From assembly GCA_910585915.1 (NCBI GenBank), contig CAJUGF010000006.1, positions 1 to 53,938 on the forward strand: DNA of 53,938 nucleotides, read 5' to 3'. This DNA comes from an uncultured Bacilli bacterium. GTDB taxonomy: Bacteria; Bacillota_I; Bacilli_A; RF39; UBA660. The notes beneath the pieces are model-generated. The model was not told the origin of the DNA, searched no databases, and was given only the letters and a program-made list of their open reading frames with translations. Below are positions 1-9,800 of this stretch, piece by piece. Both the position numbers and the translations under genes were made by a program. How positions within the stretch are numbered: position 1 is the stretch's first letter; every line of letters begins with the position of its first letter.

Positions 1-164
1 ATGCACTTTTTAAGTCGTTATGCATATTATCTATGCACTTCAGATTGATTTAACGGTTAAGTTACTTAAGCATTCTATTCATGGTAATTTTTTGATAATA
101 TTTGACTAATTTTTTATTTTATAGAGATTATTTTATAAATTAAAACTATCGTTAATCCCCTATT
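1..164. other. AT-rich noncoding end with short repeats
   Basis: No gene is visible here. The stretch is AT-rich and contains two TATGCACTT-like copies within the first 40 bases. The 10-mer GTTACTTAAG at 61-70 is repeated at 183-192, inside the 3' end of the truncated yabG frame. These could be scars of the event that removed the yabG 3' part, but that is inference. Confidence 0.3.
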
Positions 165-464
165 TTATAAAGATTTTATATAGTTACTTAAGAGATAGTC
201 TCCATCAATATGTAAAACTTTAGCAGGTAAATAAAAATACTCATTTCGTAACATATTCTCATCACTTAAACCTGTATCTTCCGAGCTTTGTTCTTCCTCT
301 TTAATAAGTTCTGTTAAAACCAAATCGTCTAGTTCACTATCTGCATATAACCGAACGTCAACTCCTTTTAAATAACACATACTTCCTTTAATGTTCACTA
401 CTTTAAAAATGGTATCATTTTGATAGCTTTTACGAGTAACATAATCACCCTTTTTAATATCCAT
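165..464 (-). pseudogene. yabG: truncated YabG (sporulation protease) remnant
   Basis: This 99-codon frame resembles only the N-terminal third of YabG, the sporulation-specific cysteine-type protease that processes spore coat proteins and is about 290 residues in B. subtilis. Recognisable segments are GDYVTRKSYQNDTIFKVV near the start, RLYADSELDDLV in the middle and YFYLPAKVLHIDGD just before the stop. The reading frame then ends, so the whole catalytic region is absent. I could not find the rest in any frame of bases 1-164. The start at 464 has a GGTGATCC ribosome site. Its place beyond rsmA matches the B. subtilis ksgA-yabG order, which supports the identification. It is either a decayed gene or a short protein keeping only the N-terminal domain; decay is more likely. 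Confidence 0.7.
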
Positions 465-528
465 AGGATCACCAATGTATTATATGAAAAAAAGCCCAAA
501 ATGATTCCAAAGGCTTAAAATACAACAA

Positions 529-1242
529 TTAATAACAAACGTGATCACTTTTATATTGCAAATAACCATACAAAATAGGACAAATATTTTTAATATCAAT
601 ACTAGTATTATTTAAACAATAATCAAAAATATCACGTAGCTTGTAACTACCATTTTCTAAAATACAGTATTTAATTTTATAAGGCTCAACTATACAGTTC
701 GAAAATAAATGCATATTCCATTTATCCATATAATTATTTGCTAAATTTGAATATTTTGGAGAATATCCCATAAATTCAAGATGTCTTTTTTGATATCCCC
801 ATTGCTTTATTTCATCAATATCATCGTATTTAAAATCTATATTTTCTTCTAAATCTAAGTGTAAAAGAATACTCTCATCCAAAAGACGATCAAAAACTTT
901 ATAAGCTCTATTACGATGCAATTTACTTATTTTTAATACTCCAAAATATCCATCTGCGATAAACATTGGAAACCATTTCTGCCTTAAAAAAAAGGCTCCT
1001 AAAAAATAAATAAATGGAATAATTGGAATGTAAAAATAACAGTTGATCCAACAATCAAATAAAATTAATAAATTATCTAAGCCTTCAACAAAAAAGACTT
1101 TTTCTGACTTTTCAATATATCTTGAATTTCTCCCTATGGCAGGAAATAATCCACCTTGCTTAATAGAATTCAAATTTTTTTCGTTAGTAAAATGAAAAAA
1201 ACCTTGTTTCGTGTTTGCATTCATTATTATATATTTATCCAT
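529..1242 (-). CDS. unknown protein with ADP-ribosyltransferase-like N-terminus
   Basis: The 237-residue product is not assignable to a named family. Its N-terminus (GFFHFTNEKNLNSIKQGGL, then IGRNSRYIEKSEKVFFVEG) has the 'H-F-T...N-L-x-S-I...G-L' pattern and early strand arrangement of small ADP-ribosyltransferase-fold proteins, followed by a hydrophobic stretch (about residues 70-95, CWINCYFYIPIIPFIYFLGA). I start it at the ATG at 1242, which follows AGGTGATTT, rather than at the TTG one codon upstream. It sits between yabG and rsmA, where B. subtilis has no gene, so it looks like an insertion into the ancestral order. The ART assignment rests on motif resemblance only. Confidence 0.5.
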   Translation of the reverse strand: MDKYIIMNANTKQGFFHFTNEKNLNSIKQGGLFPAIGRNSRYIEKSEKVFFVEGLDNLLILFDCWINCYFYIPIIPFIYFLGAFFLRQKWFPMFIADGYFGVLKISKLHRNRAYKVFDRLLDESILLHLDLEENIDFKYDDIDEIKQWGYQKRHLEFMGYSPKYSNLANNYMDKWNMHLFSNCIVEPYKIKYCILENGSYKLRDIFDYCLNNTSIDIKNICPILYGYLQYKSDHVCY

Positions 1243-1283
1243 CAAATCACCTACGATAATTCAAATAAATTATAACATAAACT

Positions 1284-2054
1284 TTAAGCAGAAATATATT
1301 CAAAAATGTCTTGAAAAACCTGACTAGGAAGCTCTTCTGCTCGAACATTATCAGAAAAGCCATACTTTTGAAGAACACATAACACTTTGTTCCAATCATA
1401 ATTTTTCAAATTATTCTTAAGTGTCTTTCTTTTACTAGCAAAACAAACCTTCAAAAAAGAAAAATAGGCATCGGTGTTAATTGGATTATTTTCTTTTTTC
1501 TCAAATAGAACCACAGCACTTTCCACATTTGGAATAGGATCAAAACATTCACGAGATACATCAAACAATTTCATTACCTGAAAATAGTAATTCAAATATA
1601 CAGTAAAATATCCATAATCTTTTGTATGAGGCTTTGCACTAAATCGAAGAGCCACTTCTTTTTGAACTAATAAAACCATTTTTGAAAGTTTTAAATCAAA
1701 AGACAATAAATGTTCAATAATAGGTGTCGTTATATAATAAGGAATATTAGCTATAACATATAATTTATCATAAGAAAAGTTTTTTAAATCCTTATTAATA
1801 TTTCTACTTAAAAAATCTGCAAAAATAATACGATCTGTATAATGAGATAAAATAGGACGCATACGCTCATCGATTTCATAACCAACATACTGGCAATTTT
1901 TCTGAATTAAATACTTAGTTAAAGCTCCTTTTCCAGGACCAATCTCTAAAATCAAATTATTTGATCCAAATTCCACACTATCAGCTATTTTTTGAAGAAT
2001 TCCTTCATCTTTTAAAAAATTTTGTCCCAAACTCTTTTTTGCAGATATTTCCAT
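1284..2054 (-). CDS. rsmA: 16S rRNA dimethyladenosine transferase RsmA (KsgA)
   Basis: RsmA dimethylates two adjacent adenosines in the 3'-terminal helix of 16S rRNA late in 30S assembly, using SAM. The SAM-binding motif I is EIGPGKGALT near residue 39, and the catalytic NIPYY motif is near residue 104 (VIANIPYYIT); the N-terminus KKSLGQNFLKD is typical. A longer frame begins at 2087, but the ATG at 2054 directly follows GGTGATTT and gives the usual RsmA start, so I use 256 residues. The next gene upstream is the 3D-domain protein, as in the yabE-rnmV-ksgA cluster of B. subtilis; rnmV, which normally precedes it, is missing here. Confidence 0.95.
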   Translation of the reverse strand: MEISAKKSLGQNFLKDEGILQKIADSVEFGSNNLILEIGPGKGALTKYLIQKNCQYVGYEIDERMRPILSHYTDRIIFADFLSRNINKDLKNFSYDKLYVIANIPYYITTPIIEHLLSFDLKLSKMVLLVQKEVALRFSAKPHTKDYGYFTVYLNYYFQVMKLFDVSRECFDPIPNVESAVVLFEKKENNPINTDAYFSFLKVCFASKRKTLKNNLKNYDWNKVLCVLQKYGFSDNVRAEELPSQVFQDIFEYISA

Positions 2055-2100
2055 AAAATCACCAGCACTAACGTAACAAAAAAACATAAAAAAAACAAGC

Positions 2101-2643
2101 CTAGGAACCCCAACCTTGTCTTAAAATATCATAACGAATTGACTTTCTTCCCACATACTGACGTGCATAAGCTTCAGTTGGTGTAAGCAAATCCAAATCA
2201 TTACCAAGAACGCCTCGATCTAAAACAATCGCAATAATTGGATCTTGAGACAATGAATTCATTTGAAATCTTACAATTGTCCCACAAGGTAAATTTTTAC
2301 TAGAAGCAACAATTCGAACTGTACCATAAGTTGGATCAGGATATGTATCCGTTCCATCTTTTACATAATAATCAGCTCTACAAGATAACTTACCACTACA
2401 TAATGGACAATTTGCTTCATACCCAGTTAAATCTCCAGTATAAGTATCCTTAGCGCTATAAATGTCATTTCGGATATCTTCCTCTAATTTCATTGCCATC
2501 GTAGATAAATTAATCGTTCGATTAGTAGCATCATTAGAAAACCTTGTTTCAATCATACTACTACTAGATTTTGCAACAAATATCATTGCTACAATGACAC
2601 AAGCTCGAACAATTTGGGATGACTTTTTTAATAAATATCCCAA
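2101..2643 (-). CDS. 3D-domain cell-wall protein (YabE/YuiC-like)
   Basis: This 180-residue protein has an N-terminal hydrophobic segment (about residues 13-25, VRACVIVAMIFVA) that could be a signal or membrane anchor. Its C-terminal 3D domain contains YPDPTYGTVRIVASS, CGTIVRF and IVLDRGVLGNDLDLL, with the Asp residues that name the domain. 3D domains occur in lytic transglycosylases and Rpf-like cell-wall hydrolases of Firmicutes. A cysteine pair (CPLCSGKLSC) lies before the domain. The start appears to be TTG at 2643, preceded by AGGTGAGG. It is much shorter than B. subtilis YabE and lacks the DUF348 and G5 regions, but its position between tatD and rsmA is that of yabE. Confidence 0.75.
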   Translation of the reverse strand: MGYLLKKSSQIVRACVIVAMIFVAKSSSSMIETRFSNDATNRTINLSTMAMKLEEDIRNDIYSAKDTYTGDLTGYEANCPLCSGKLSCRADYYVKDGTDTYPDPTYGTVRIVASSKNLPCGTIVRFQMNSLSQDPIIAIVLDRGVLGNDLDLLTPTEAYARQYVGRKSIRYDILRQGWGS

Positions 2644-2678
2644 AATTCCTCACCTCAAATCATAAAAACATAATATCA

Positions 2679-3437
2679 CTAATGTGATACTTTGTCAAAA
2701 ATCACAAGAATATTTTCATTGGTAACTTTTTCTACTTGACTAACAGAAACTTTTAACTCGTCTGCAATAAATTCAGCAATATTTTTTACATATTTTGGAG
2801 AATTCTGCTGCCCACGATATGGATGAGGAGTTAAATAAGGACTATCAGTTTCTAGCACAATATGAGAAAAAATTGATGGAAGCAATTCTTTTAACTTACT
2901 ATTTTTAAAAGTAACTACTCCGTTTATTCCTAATTTAAATCCCATGTTAATATAAATATTAGCAGTTTCCAAACTACCAGAAAAAGAATGAATAACCCCT
3001 TTAACAGAATGCTTCTTTAATATATCAATTGTATCCTTAGTTGCTTCTCTAGAATGAATAACAACAGGTAAATTATATTTCTCTGCTAATTCTAATTGAA
3101 GCTCAAATAACTGTTTTTGATCATCTTTATTTTCCTTCGTATAGTGATAATCTAAACCAATCTCACCAATTCCCAAAACCTTGAAATTATCTAAATTTTC
3201 TCTTAAAAACTCTAAATCAGAAGTTTGATAATTAGAAGCATATTCAGGATGAATTCCAAGAACCCCATAACAATTATCATGACTTGCTATAAAATGTATA
3301 ATCTCCTGATTACTAGTTATATCAACACCACCTAAAATATAATGAGTCACACCATTAGAATTAGCTTCAGAAAGAATTTTTTCCAAATTATCATAATACT
3401 CTTGAAATAAATGACAATGCGTATCCCATAAATCCAT
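2679..3437 (-). CDS. tatD: TatD-family metal-dependent DNase
   Basis: TatD proteins are TIM-barrel, two-metal 3'-5' exonucleases of the amidohydrolase superfamily. The 252-residue product shows the metal-binding motif DTHCHL at the N-terminus, GEIGLDYHY near residue 92, VVIHSREA near residue 126, the HSFSG histidine, and ETDSPYLTPHPYRG near the C-terminus. Length and motif order match YabD of B. subtilis, which also follows metS. The gene starts ten bases after the metG stop, so it is probably cotranscribed with metG under the T-box leader. Physiological role is DNA repair or degradation by family inference. Confidence 0.92.
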   Translation of the reverse strand: MDLWDTHCHLFQEYYDNLEKILSEANSNGVTHYILGGVDITSNQEIIHFIASHDNCYGVLGIHPEYASNYQTSDLEFLRENLDNFKVLGIGEIGLDYHYTKENKDDQKQLFELQLELAEKYNLPVVIHSREATKDTIDILKKHSVKGVIHSFSGSLETANIYINMGFKLGINGVVTFKNSKLKELLPSIFSHIVLETDSPYLTPHPYRGQQNSPKYVKNIAEFIADELKVSVSQVEKVTNENILVIFDKVSH

Positions 3438-3447
3438 AACTATACTC

Positions 3448-4968
3448 CTATTTTTCTATCACAATTCTCTGAAATAATACCTGTGGATCCAAAACGTCAT
3501 AAATTAAATCAGAAGTAAATTGATTATTATCAATACTTTGATTAATTTGTCTCAAAATTTCTTTTCCTGTATCAGGTAAGAAAGGTGTAATATAAATTGC
3601 AGTAACTCTTATAGCTTCCAATAAATGATACAATACAGTTTCTAATCTTTCCTTCTGTTTTTCATCTTTTGATAAAATCCATGGCATCGTCTCATCGATA
3701 TATTTATTACTGCGACGAAGAAGATCAAAAATTTCGTCAATTGCTCTACCAATTTCTAAATGATCCATCCGCTTTGTAACCCGTTCATCTAAAGTATTAA
3801 TAGAACAGATTAATTCTGTATCAACATCTTCTGTGACATTACAATACGCAACATGCCCATCAAAATACTTTTTAACCATAGCAATCGTACGATTAATCAA
3901 ATTACCTAAAACATTCGCCAAATCAGAATTAATACGTTCAATGATCAATTCATTTGTAATATTTCCATCATTGCTAAAAGGTATTTCATGAAGAACATAA
4001 TAACGAATTGCATCAACACCATATTGCTCTACTAATTCATCAGCATATAGTACATTCCCTTTACTTTTACTCATCTTATCATTTGCCATTAAAAGCCAAG
4101 GATGACCAAATATTTTCTTAGGAAGCGGTAAATCCAAAGCCATTAAGAAAATAGGCCAATAAATCGTATGAAATCGCAAAATGTCTTTTCCAATTAAATG
4201 CAAATCCGCTGGCCAGTATCTCTTAAATTCTTCTGTTACTTCATCAACATCATATCCAATATTCGTAATATAATTAGTTAAAGCATCCAACCAAACATAT
4301 ACAACATGCTTTGAATCCATTGGAACTTTAATTCCCCAATCAAAAGACGTTCTTGATACACACAAATCTTGAAGTCCTGGACGAATAAAATTATTAAGCA
4401 TTTCATTTTTTCTAGACTCAGGCTGAATAAAATCAGGATGTGAATCTAAATATTCCTCTAAACGTTTTTGATATTTTGACATTTTAAAAAAGTACGCTTC
4501 CTCACTTTTTTCTACTACTTCTCTCCCACAATCAGGACATTTTCCATCCACTAATTGACTATCAGTAAAAAAAGATTCACAAGGAACACAATAAAGACCT
4601 TCATATTTTCCAAGATAAATATCTCCTTGTTGATATAATTTTTCAAAAATATGCTGAACCACTTCTTCGTGATGAGAATCAGTGGTTCGAACAAAACGAT
4701 CATAAGAAGTATTCATTATATCCCAAATATTTTTTATTTCCCGGGAAATATTATCACAATACTTTAGTGGAGTAATCCCTTGTTCCGCTGCTTTATTCGC
4801 AATTTTTTCCCCATGTTCATCAGTACCTGTTTGAAAATAAACATCATATCCTTTTAAACGCTTAAATCTAGCAATAGCATCTGCAAGAACAATTTCATAA
4901 GTATTTCCAATATGAGGCTTTGCAGAGGTATAAGCTATTGCAGTAAAAATACTAAATTTTTCTTTCAT
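3448..4968 (-). CDS. metG: methionyl-tRNA synthetase
   Basis: The class I synthetase charges tRNA-Met and initiator tRNA. The HIGH-type motif is HIGN (residues about 19-22, KPHIGNTYE) and the KMSKS motif is DKMSKSKGN near residue 300. A zinc-binding knuckle CVPC...CPDCG lies near residues 127-147 in the connective peptide. The protein is 506 residues and ends after the anticodon-binding helical domain; the C-terminal EMAP/Trbp111-like dimerisation domain found in longer B. subtilis MetS is absent. A strong AGGAGG site precedes the ATG. Expression is probably controlled by the upstream Met T-box. A perfect Noc-binding palindrome lies inside the gene at 4736-4749. Confidence 0.97.
   Translation of the reverse strand: MKEKFSIFTAIAYTSAKPHIGNTYEIVLADAIARFKRLKGYDVYFQTGTDEHGEKIANKAAEQGITPLKYCDNISREIKNIWDIMNTSYDRFVRTTDSHHEEVVQHIFEKLYQQGDIYLGKYEGLYCVPCESFFTDSQLVDGKCPDCGREVVEKSEEAYFFKMSKYQKRLEEYLDSHPDFIQPESRKNEMLNNFIRPGLQDLCVSRTSFDWGIKVPMDSKHVVYVWLDALTNYITNIGYDVDEVTEEFKRYWPADLHLIGKDILRFHTIYWPIFLMALDLPLPKKIFGHPWLLMANDKMSKSKGNVLYADELVEQYGVDAIRYYVLHEIPFSNDGNITNELIIERINSDLANVLGNLINRTIAMVKKYFDGHVAYCNVTEDVDTELICSINTLDERVTKRMDHLEIGRAIDEIFDLLRRSNKYIDETMPWILSKDEKQKERLETVLYHLLEAIRVTAIYITPFLPDTGKEILRQINQSIDNNQFTSDLIYDVLDPQVLFQRIVIEK
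4736..4749. promoter_or_regulatory. Noc-binding site NBS1 (inside metG)
   Basis: ATTTCCCGGGAAAT is a perfect 14-base palindrome identical to the consensus bound by the nucleoid occlusion protein Noc in B. subtilis. It lies within metG and is one of three identical copies on the left arm. Confidence 0.85.
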
Positions 4969-4981
4969 TTTCTTTCCTCCT

Positions 4982-5181
4982 AATAAAAAAAATCATGAAC
5001 AAAAGGACGAGATAATCCCGTGGTACCACCTTTATTCATGATTTAACATGCACTTTCCTTCTTAACGTGAAGACACCGTTTTAGCTCCAGAACCATCTTC
5101 CATACTTCATTTCATTTACTTTCACCAAACGTAAACTCTCTAAAGAAAATCCATACTTCTCTTTCCTTCATCACCAAATAT
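4982..5181 (-). promoter_or_regulatory. T-box riboswitch leader of metG (Met specifier)
   Basis: On the minus strand this leader carries the T-box sequence GGTGGTACCACGGGAT and the following CGTCC (5005-5030). A terminator hairpin follows, formed by AATCATGAATAAAGG and CCTTTTGTTCATGATT with a T-run at 4982-4990. Uncharged tRNA pairing to the T-box should favour the antiterminator and allow metG transcription. An ATG triplet in the upstream stem (GAAGTATGGAAG, around 5100) fits a methionine specifier. Its location directly before metG agrees. Confidence 0.92.
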
Positions 5182-5187
5182 ATAAAA

Positions 5188-5217
5188 ATTCTAGCATAAA
5201 AACTTAAGAAATGTCAA
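5188..5217 (-). promoter_or_regulatory. promoter of the T-box/metG transcript
   Basis: TTGACA (5217-5212) and TAGAAT (5193-5188) are separated by 18 bases on the minus strand and would start transcription just before the T-box leader. The -35 box lies within the 3' end of spoVT. Confidence 0.7.
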
Positions 5218-5731
5218 TTTTATTAGCAATCATTGCACCTACAAATTTTGCAAACTGCTTTTCTTCTTTTAAAAATGATTTATCCTTAACAAGAACAGTC
5301 AATCCCAAACAATCAATCGAAGAAATTATCGGCTGAATATAAAAATACCCTTCAATTTCAAAATCTCCTAAAACTATTTTTCCATAACCACTTGACTCAT
5401 AGCTCTCACGATTTTGTATAAAATCCAACAATGTTGAATTTAAATTAGCATTTTGCAAATCAAATTTAATATTATCAGAATAAGATACTACTTTGTCTCG
5501 ATCAGTAATCACCATCCCAAAATCCATAACCGATGGCACTATTTCACATAACTTACTAGAAAAATCCGCATATTCCAAAACCTTTGAATACTTTTTTAAA
5601 ATAATCTGATTTTCTTCTGTAAAAATTTCTAAACTTTCACCATCACGAATTCCTAAATGCCTGCGAATCTCCTTAGGTATCACTATCCTTCCCAATTCAT
5701 CAATTCTTCTTATTACTCCAGTAGATTTCAA
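5204..5731 (-). CDS. spoVT: stage V sporulation regulator SpoVT
   Basis: SpoVT is an AbrB-type transcription factor that adjusts sigma-G-dependent genes in the forespore. The N-terminal swapped-hairpin DNA-binding domain reads KSTGVIRRIDELGRIVIPKE, closely following the B. subtilis protein, and a GAF-like sensor domain occupies residues about 55-175. I set the start at the TTG at 5731: GGAG lies eight bases upstream and the resulting N-terminus aligns exactly with SpoVT. The GTG at 5740 has no space for a ribosome site. Adjacent mfd and pth mirror the B. subtilis spoVC-fin-mfd-spoVT order. An upstream GTATAA-18-CAATATA pair (about 5755-5785) loosely resembles a sigma-G promoter. Confidence 0.92.
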   Translation of the reverse strand: MKSTGVIRRIDELGRIVIPKEIRRHLGIRDGESLEIFTEENQIILKKYSKVLEYADFSSKLCEIVPSVMDFGMVITDRDKVVSYSDNIKFDLQNANLNSTLLDFIQNRESYESSGYGKIVLGDFEIEGYFYIQPIISSIDCLGLTVLVKDKSFLKEEKQFAKFVGAMIANKIDIS

Positions 5732-5826
5732 CTTGTTCACTCCATTCTAATTATATTGTTGGACTAAACAAAAATTTTATACTGTCATTTTAAAAAAATT
5801 TAAAATAAAAAAGAGATAATTTTATC

Positions 5827-6558
5827 TCAATTATAAATATTATATTTACTAGTTATTTTTTCTAAATCATAATGATTTCCATAAATATCAGTTGTATAAA
5901 TCTTTACTCCACCAGAAATAGCATTAGAGTATCCTGAAGATGTTATGTTAATTATATCATGCAATTCTTCAATTTTTATTGGGCTAAAATTAGAAGAAGA
6001 TATTTTGTCATCTGACCAATCAAAAGAAGACGCTATAAAATAAATATCTCCACTACTTGATAATGCATACAATGTCTGTATAGCACTTTGCCCTAATCCA
6101 TCAGTAAAAAATATATCTACAACATTACTAATATTTAATTTGATACCCTGTACTGTTAAATCATATTCCTCAAGAGACATTGAAGGAATATTTACAATTT
6201 TATTTTTGTCTATTCCATTCATAGAATTTTCATATTTCAAATATAGCGAACCATCAGTTTCTAAATAAATAGATCGCTTGAAATTCCCAGAGTTACTATA
6301 AATTGTAAAAGATGCTTCTTTTGGAGAAATATCTTTTTGTAAATTCTTCAAATAAAGTTCATAGCAATTTAAATCATCTTTATTATTTAAATTTTCATTA
6401 GAATTATCCATATCTTTTTGATTATTTAAATTTTCTACATTATTATTTATTTCTTCTAAATTTTGTTTTGAAGAATTTATAACCTTGTCATAGTACAAAT
6501 ATCCACCTAACCCAACAATACAAATACTTAACAGAATTATAACTATATTCTTTTTCAC
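5827..6558 (-). CDS. hypothetical single-pass secreted/membrane protein
   Basis: I do not recognise this 243-residue protein. It begins with a short basic segment and one hydrophobic helix (about residues 5-23, IVIILLSICIVGLGGYLYY) that would anchor it outside the membrane. A low-complexity Asn/Glu/Asp linker (residues about 33-63, with repeated NLNN units) follows, then a globular domain rich in beta-strand-like segments. There is no lipobox cysteine. Translation appears to begin at GTG with AGGAG ten bases upstream. It lies between mfd and spoVT, where B. subtilis has nothing comparable, and might be a sporulation-associated or stress protein only by its neighbours. Confidence 0.6.
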   Translation of the reverse strand: MKKNIVIILLSICIVGLGGYLYYDKVINSSKQNLEEINNNVENLNNQKDMDNSNENLNNKDDLNCYELYLKNLQKDISPKEASFTIYSNSGNFKRSIYLETDGSLYLKYENSMNGIDKNKIVNIPSMSLEEYDLTVQGIKLNISNVVDIFFTDGLGQSAIQTLYALSSSGDIYFIASSFDWSDDKISSSNFSPIKIEELHDIINITSSGYSNAISGGVKIYTTDIYGNHYDLEKITSKYNIYN

Positions 6559-6834
6559 TAAATCTCAACTCCTTTTCCATATATTATAAACTTATTTTAA
6601 AAAAAATCATAAAGAGAACGCTATAATTATTTTCATTTTACATTTTTCATATATAATTTCAAACACATGTTCTGCTTCATTGGATATTACTCCTCCAAAT
6701 ATTTTTACTTCTGAGCGATGTATCACACTTTTTTATTTATTATTTCTTTTGCTCTATCTTAGAGCATAATGTTCATGATAATACTTCTAATAATGATTTT
6801 AACATTATTTACACTTCTAGAAAAAAACGAAAAA
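6559..6834. other. 276-base gap with possible gene fossil
   Basis: No intact gene is visible. On the minus strand, 6732-6607 holds an open stretch of about 41 codons with protein-like composition (for example VKIFGGVISNEAEHVFEII) but no proper start. A perfect GCTCTA-AGA-TAGAGC hairpin sits at about 6751-6765. The stretch may be a decayed gene between mfd and its downstream neighbour. Confidence 0.3.
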
Positions 6835-9800
6835 TTATAAAATATCTTGTAAAATCTTATCCATAAGTGGAACAACAGAATAAACAAAATGATCTTTTAA
6901 ACCTTTGATTAACAAAGAAATATGAATTTTTTTATTTTCGTACTTTAACTGAAATTTTGGATTAATATTATAGGCTTCCAAAAATAATTTATCTCCTTTC
7001 ACTTGAGAAGAAATTTCTTCTGGAAGTTCAATCATAATTTCACGATCTGTTTGCCATACCCTTGTAATATTCATTTTACGTGCAATTTTCTCAAACCACT
7101 CTTCATACATATATATTTCTAAAGAAGAGGATACCTGCCCAAAACGATCCTTTAACTCATCTTTAATCTCTAATAACTTATGGTAACTATCAATTTCATT
7201 AATTTTTTGGTGAATTTCAATTTTCAAGTCTTCATCCATAACATAATCATCACTAATATGTGTTTCTACATTAATAAGTGATTTGGTTTCTTCATCCTCT
7301 GCTTCCACTTCTTCTCCACGAAGTCTCATCATTTCTTCTTCAACCATTTTCATATAAAGTGAAATTCCCACTGTATCAACAAAACCAGCTTGTTCACTAC
7401 CAAGTAAATCTCCAGCTCCTCGAATTGCCAAGTCACGCATTGCAATACGATAACCACTACCAAGTTCTGTAAATTCCTTAATTGCTTGTAATCGTTTCAC
7501 TGCTACTTCATTTAAAATACGTCCTTGATTATACATTAAATAAGCATAAGCAATTCGATTACTTCGTCCAACACGTCCTCGTAACTGATATAATTGACTA
7601 AGTCCAAAATGATCTGCATCATAAATAAGCAAAGTATTAGCATTAGGAATATCTATCCCCGTTTCAATAATAGTTGTACAAAGCAAAATATCAAACTCAT
7701 GTTGAATAAAAGAAGACATAATATTTTCAAGTTCTACTTTCGACATTCTTCCATGAGCAAAGGTAATTCGAGCTTCTGGAACAAGCTTTTGTAATTCATT
7801 CATCTTTTTTTCAATCGTAGCAATTTGATTATACAAAATAAAAACTTGCCCATTTCTCGAAAGTTCCTTATAAATAGCATCCTTAATCAATAAAGGATTC
7901 TCTTCTACTACATAAGTTTGTACAGGATAGCGATTAACAGGAGCTGTATCAATAATTGATAAATCTCGCAATCCACTTAGTGCCATCTTAAGTGTTCTAG
8001 GTATTGGTGTAGCAGAAAGCGTTAGCACATTCACATCATTCTTAAACTTCTTAATCTTTTCTTTATGAGTAACACCAAATCGTTGTTCCTCATCAACAAT
8101 AAGCATTCCTAATTTTTTAAATTCAATATCATCGCTTAACAATCGATGAGTTCCAAAAACCAAATCAATTGTACCATTTTTAAGACCTAATAAAATTTTC
8201 TTAGTTTCTTTCGTGGTAGTAAAACGATTTAAAAGAGCGATTTCAATTGGATAATCCTTAAATCGTTCACAAGCAGATTCATATTGTTGCTTACTCAAAA
8301 TAGTAGTGGGACATAAATAAAAAACTTGTTTATTATTCAATATAGTTTTAAAAATACCTCGAAAAGCTACCTCTGTTTTTCCAAAACCAACATCTCCACA
8401 AAGTAAACGATCCATTGGAACAGGACTTTTTAAATTTTGATCAATATCTTGTATAGCACGCACTTGATCATTCGTTGGTTCATATGGAAAACTAGATGCA
8501 AAAACAGCTTCCTCCTCATAATCGCGATAAGCATCACCTTTAATACTACTTCGTGCAGCATAAAGTTTAATTAGTTCTTCAGAAATATCATGAATTCTCT
8601 TTTGAATAGAACGCTTTTTATTAACCCAAGTTGTAGAATTTAACTTATTAACTTGTGGTTTCATTCCATCCTTATCAGTATATTTATAAATCGTCGAAAT
8701 CTTCTCAACAGGAATATATACTTTATCATTACCTGCATAATCAATCTGAATATAGTCTTTCTTTAAACCTGATTGTGTAAGTGTCACCACTCCATGATAA
8801 ACTCCAATTCCATGAGCACGATGAACAACATAATCACCTGCTTTTAAAGCATCTAAGGCATTTACCTTTCGTCCAATTCGATAATTATTCTTATAATGAA
8901 TAGTTGTATCACGTATTTTCTCAATATCAAACTCTGATATCACAACATAATTTTGAAATAGAAATCCATGATTTATCTTCTTCTTAGATATATAAATGAC
9001 ATTTTCTGCCAATGAAGAAAGATCAAAAGAAAGGACTTGATCAGAAAATAACTCCTGAATCTGTTTTATCTGATTATCTTTAGATAAACAAAATATTACA
9101 AATTTTTTATGATACAATTGCTGCAATACAAAATCTTTTAAAGAATTAAAATCACCATTAAAATTTTCAATTTCCTTAGAATCAAATTGTTGTACATGAT
9201 CCGATGAAACAGATTGATCAAAACTATTAATAGAAAAAGAATACTCTGGCCGAATATCTTCCCATGAAAACATATATTTTTTATCTTTTTCATCTTTACT
9301 AATACGATATTGAAACATATCATCTTCTAATTTTTCATAGCTTGTCTTAATTTGATGTGAATCCTTAAAAATAACGATAGGAGAATTCAAAAAATCATAA
9401 AGAGAACTATTATTCTCTGTCAAAATTTCTTGATAAGGATTTATAACTACATCATTTAAATAACTTAAAGAAAGTTGCGACGATTCATCAAAAGTACGAA
9501 TAGAATCAATTTCATTTCCAAAAAATTCAATACGTAAAGGATGTTCTTCATTCATAGGATAAATATCAATTACATATCCTCGTATCGCAAATTCTCCAGT
9601 AGAAGTTACCAAAGACTCTTGTTTATAACCAAATTGAAGTAAAATATCATGAAATTTATCTCGCTCTATAACATCACCTTTCTTTAAAGAAATTTTCAAC
9701 AAATCTTTTTTCTTTAAATCAGGTAAATAGCGCAAATAACCAGTTAAATTAGTTACAACAATCCAATTTCCATTACTAACTTTATCTAATGTTTCTAAAC

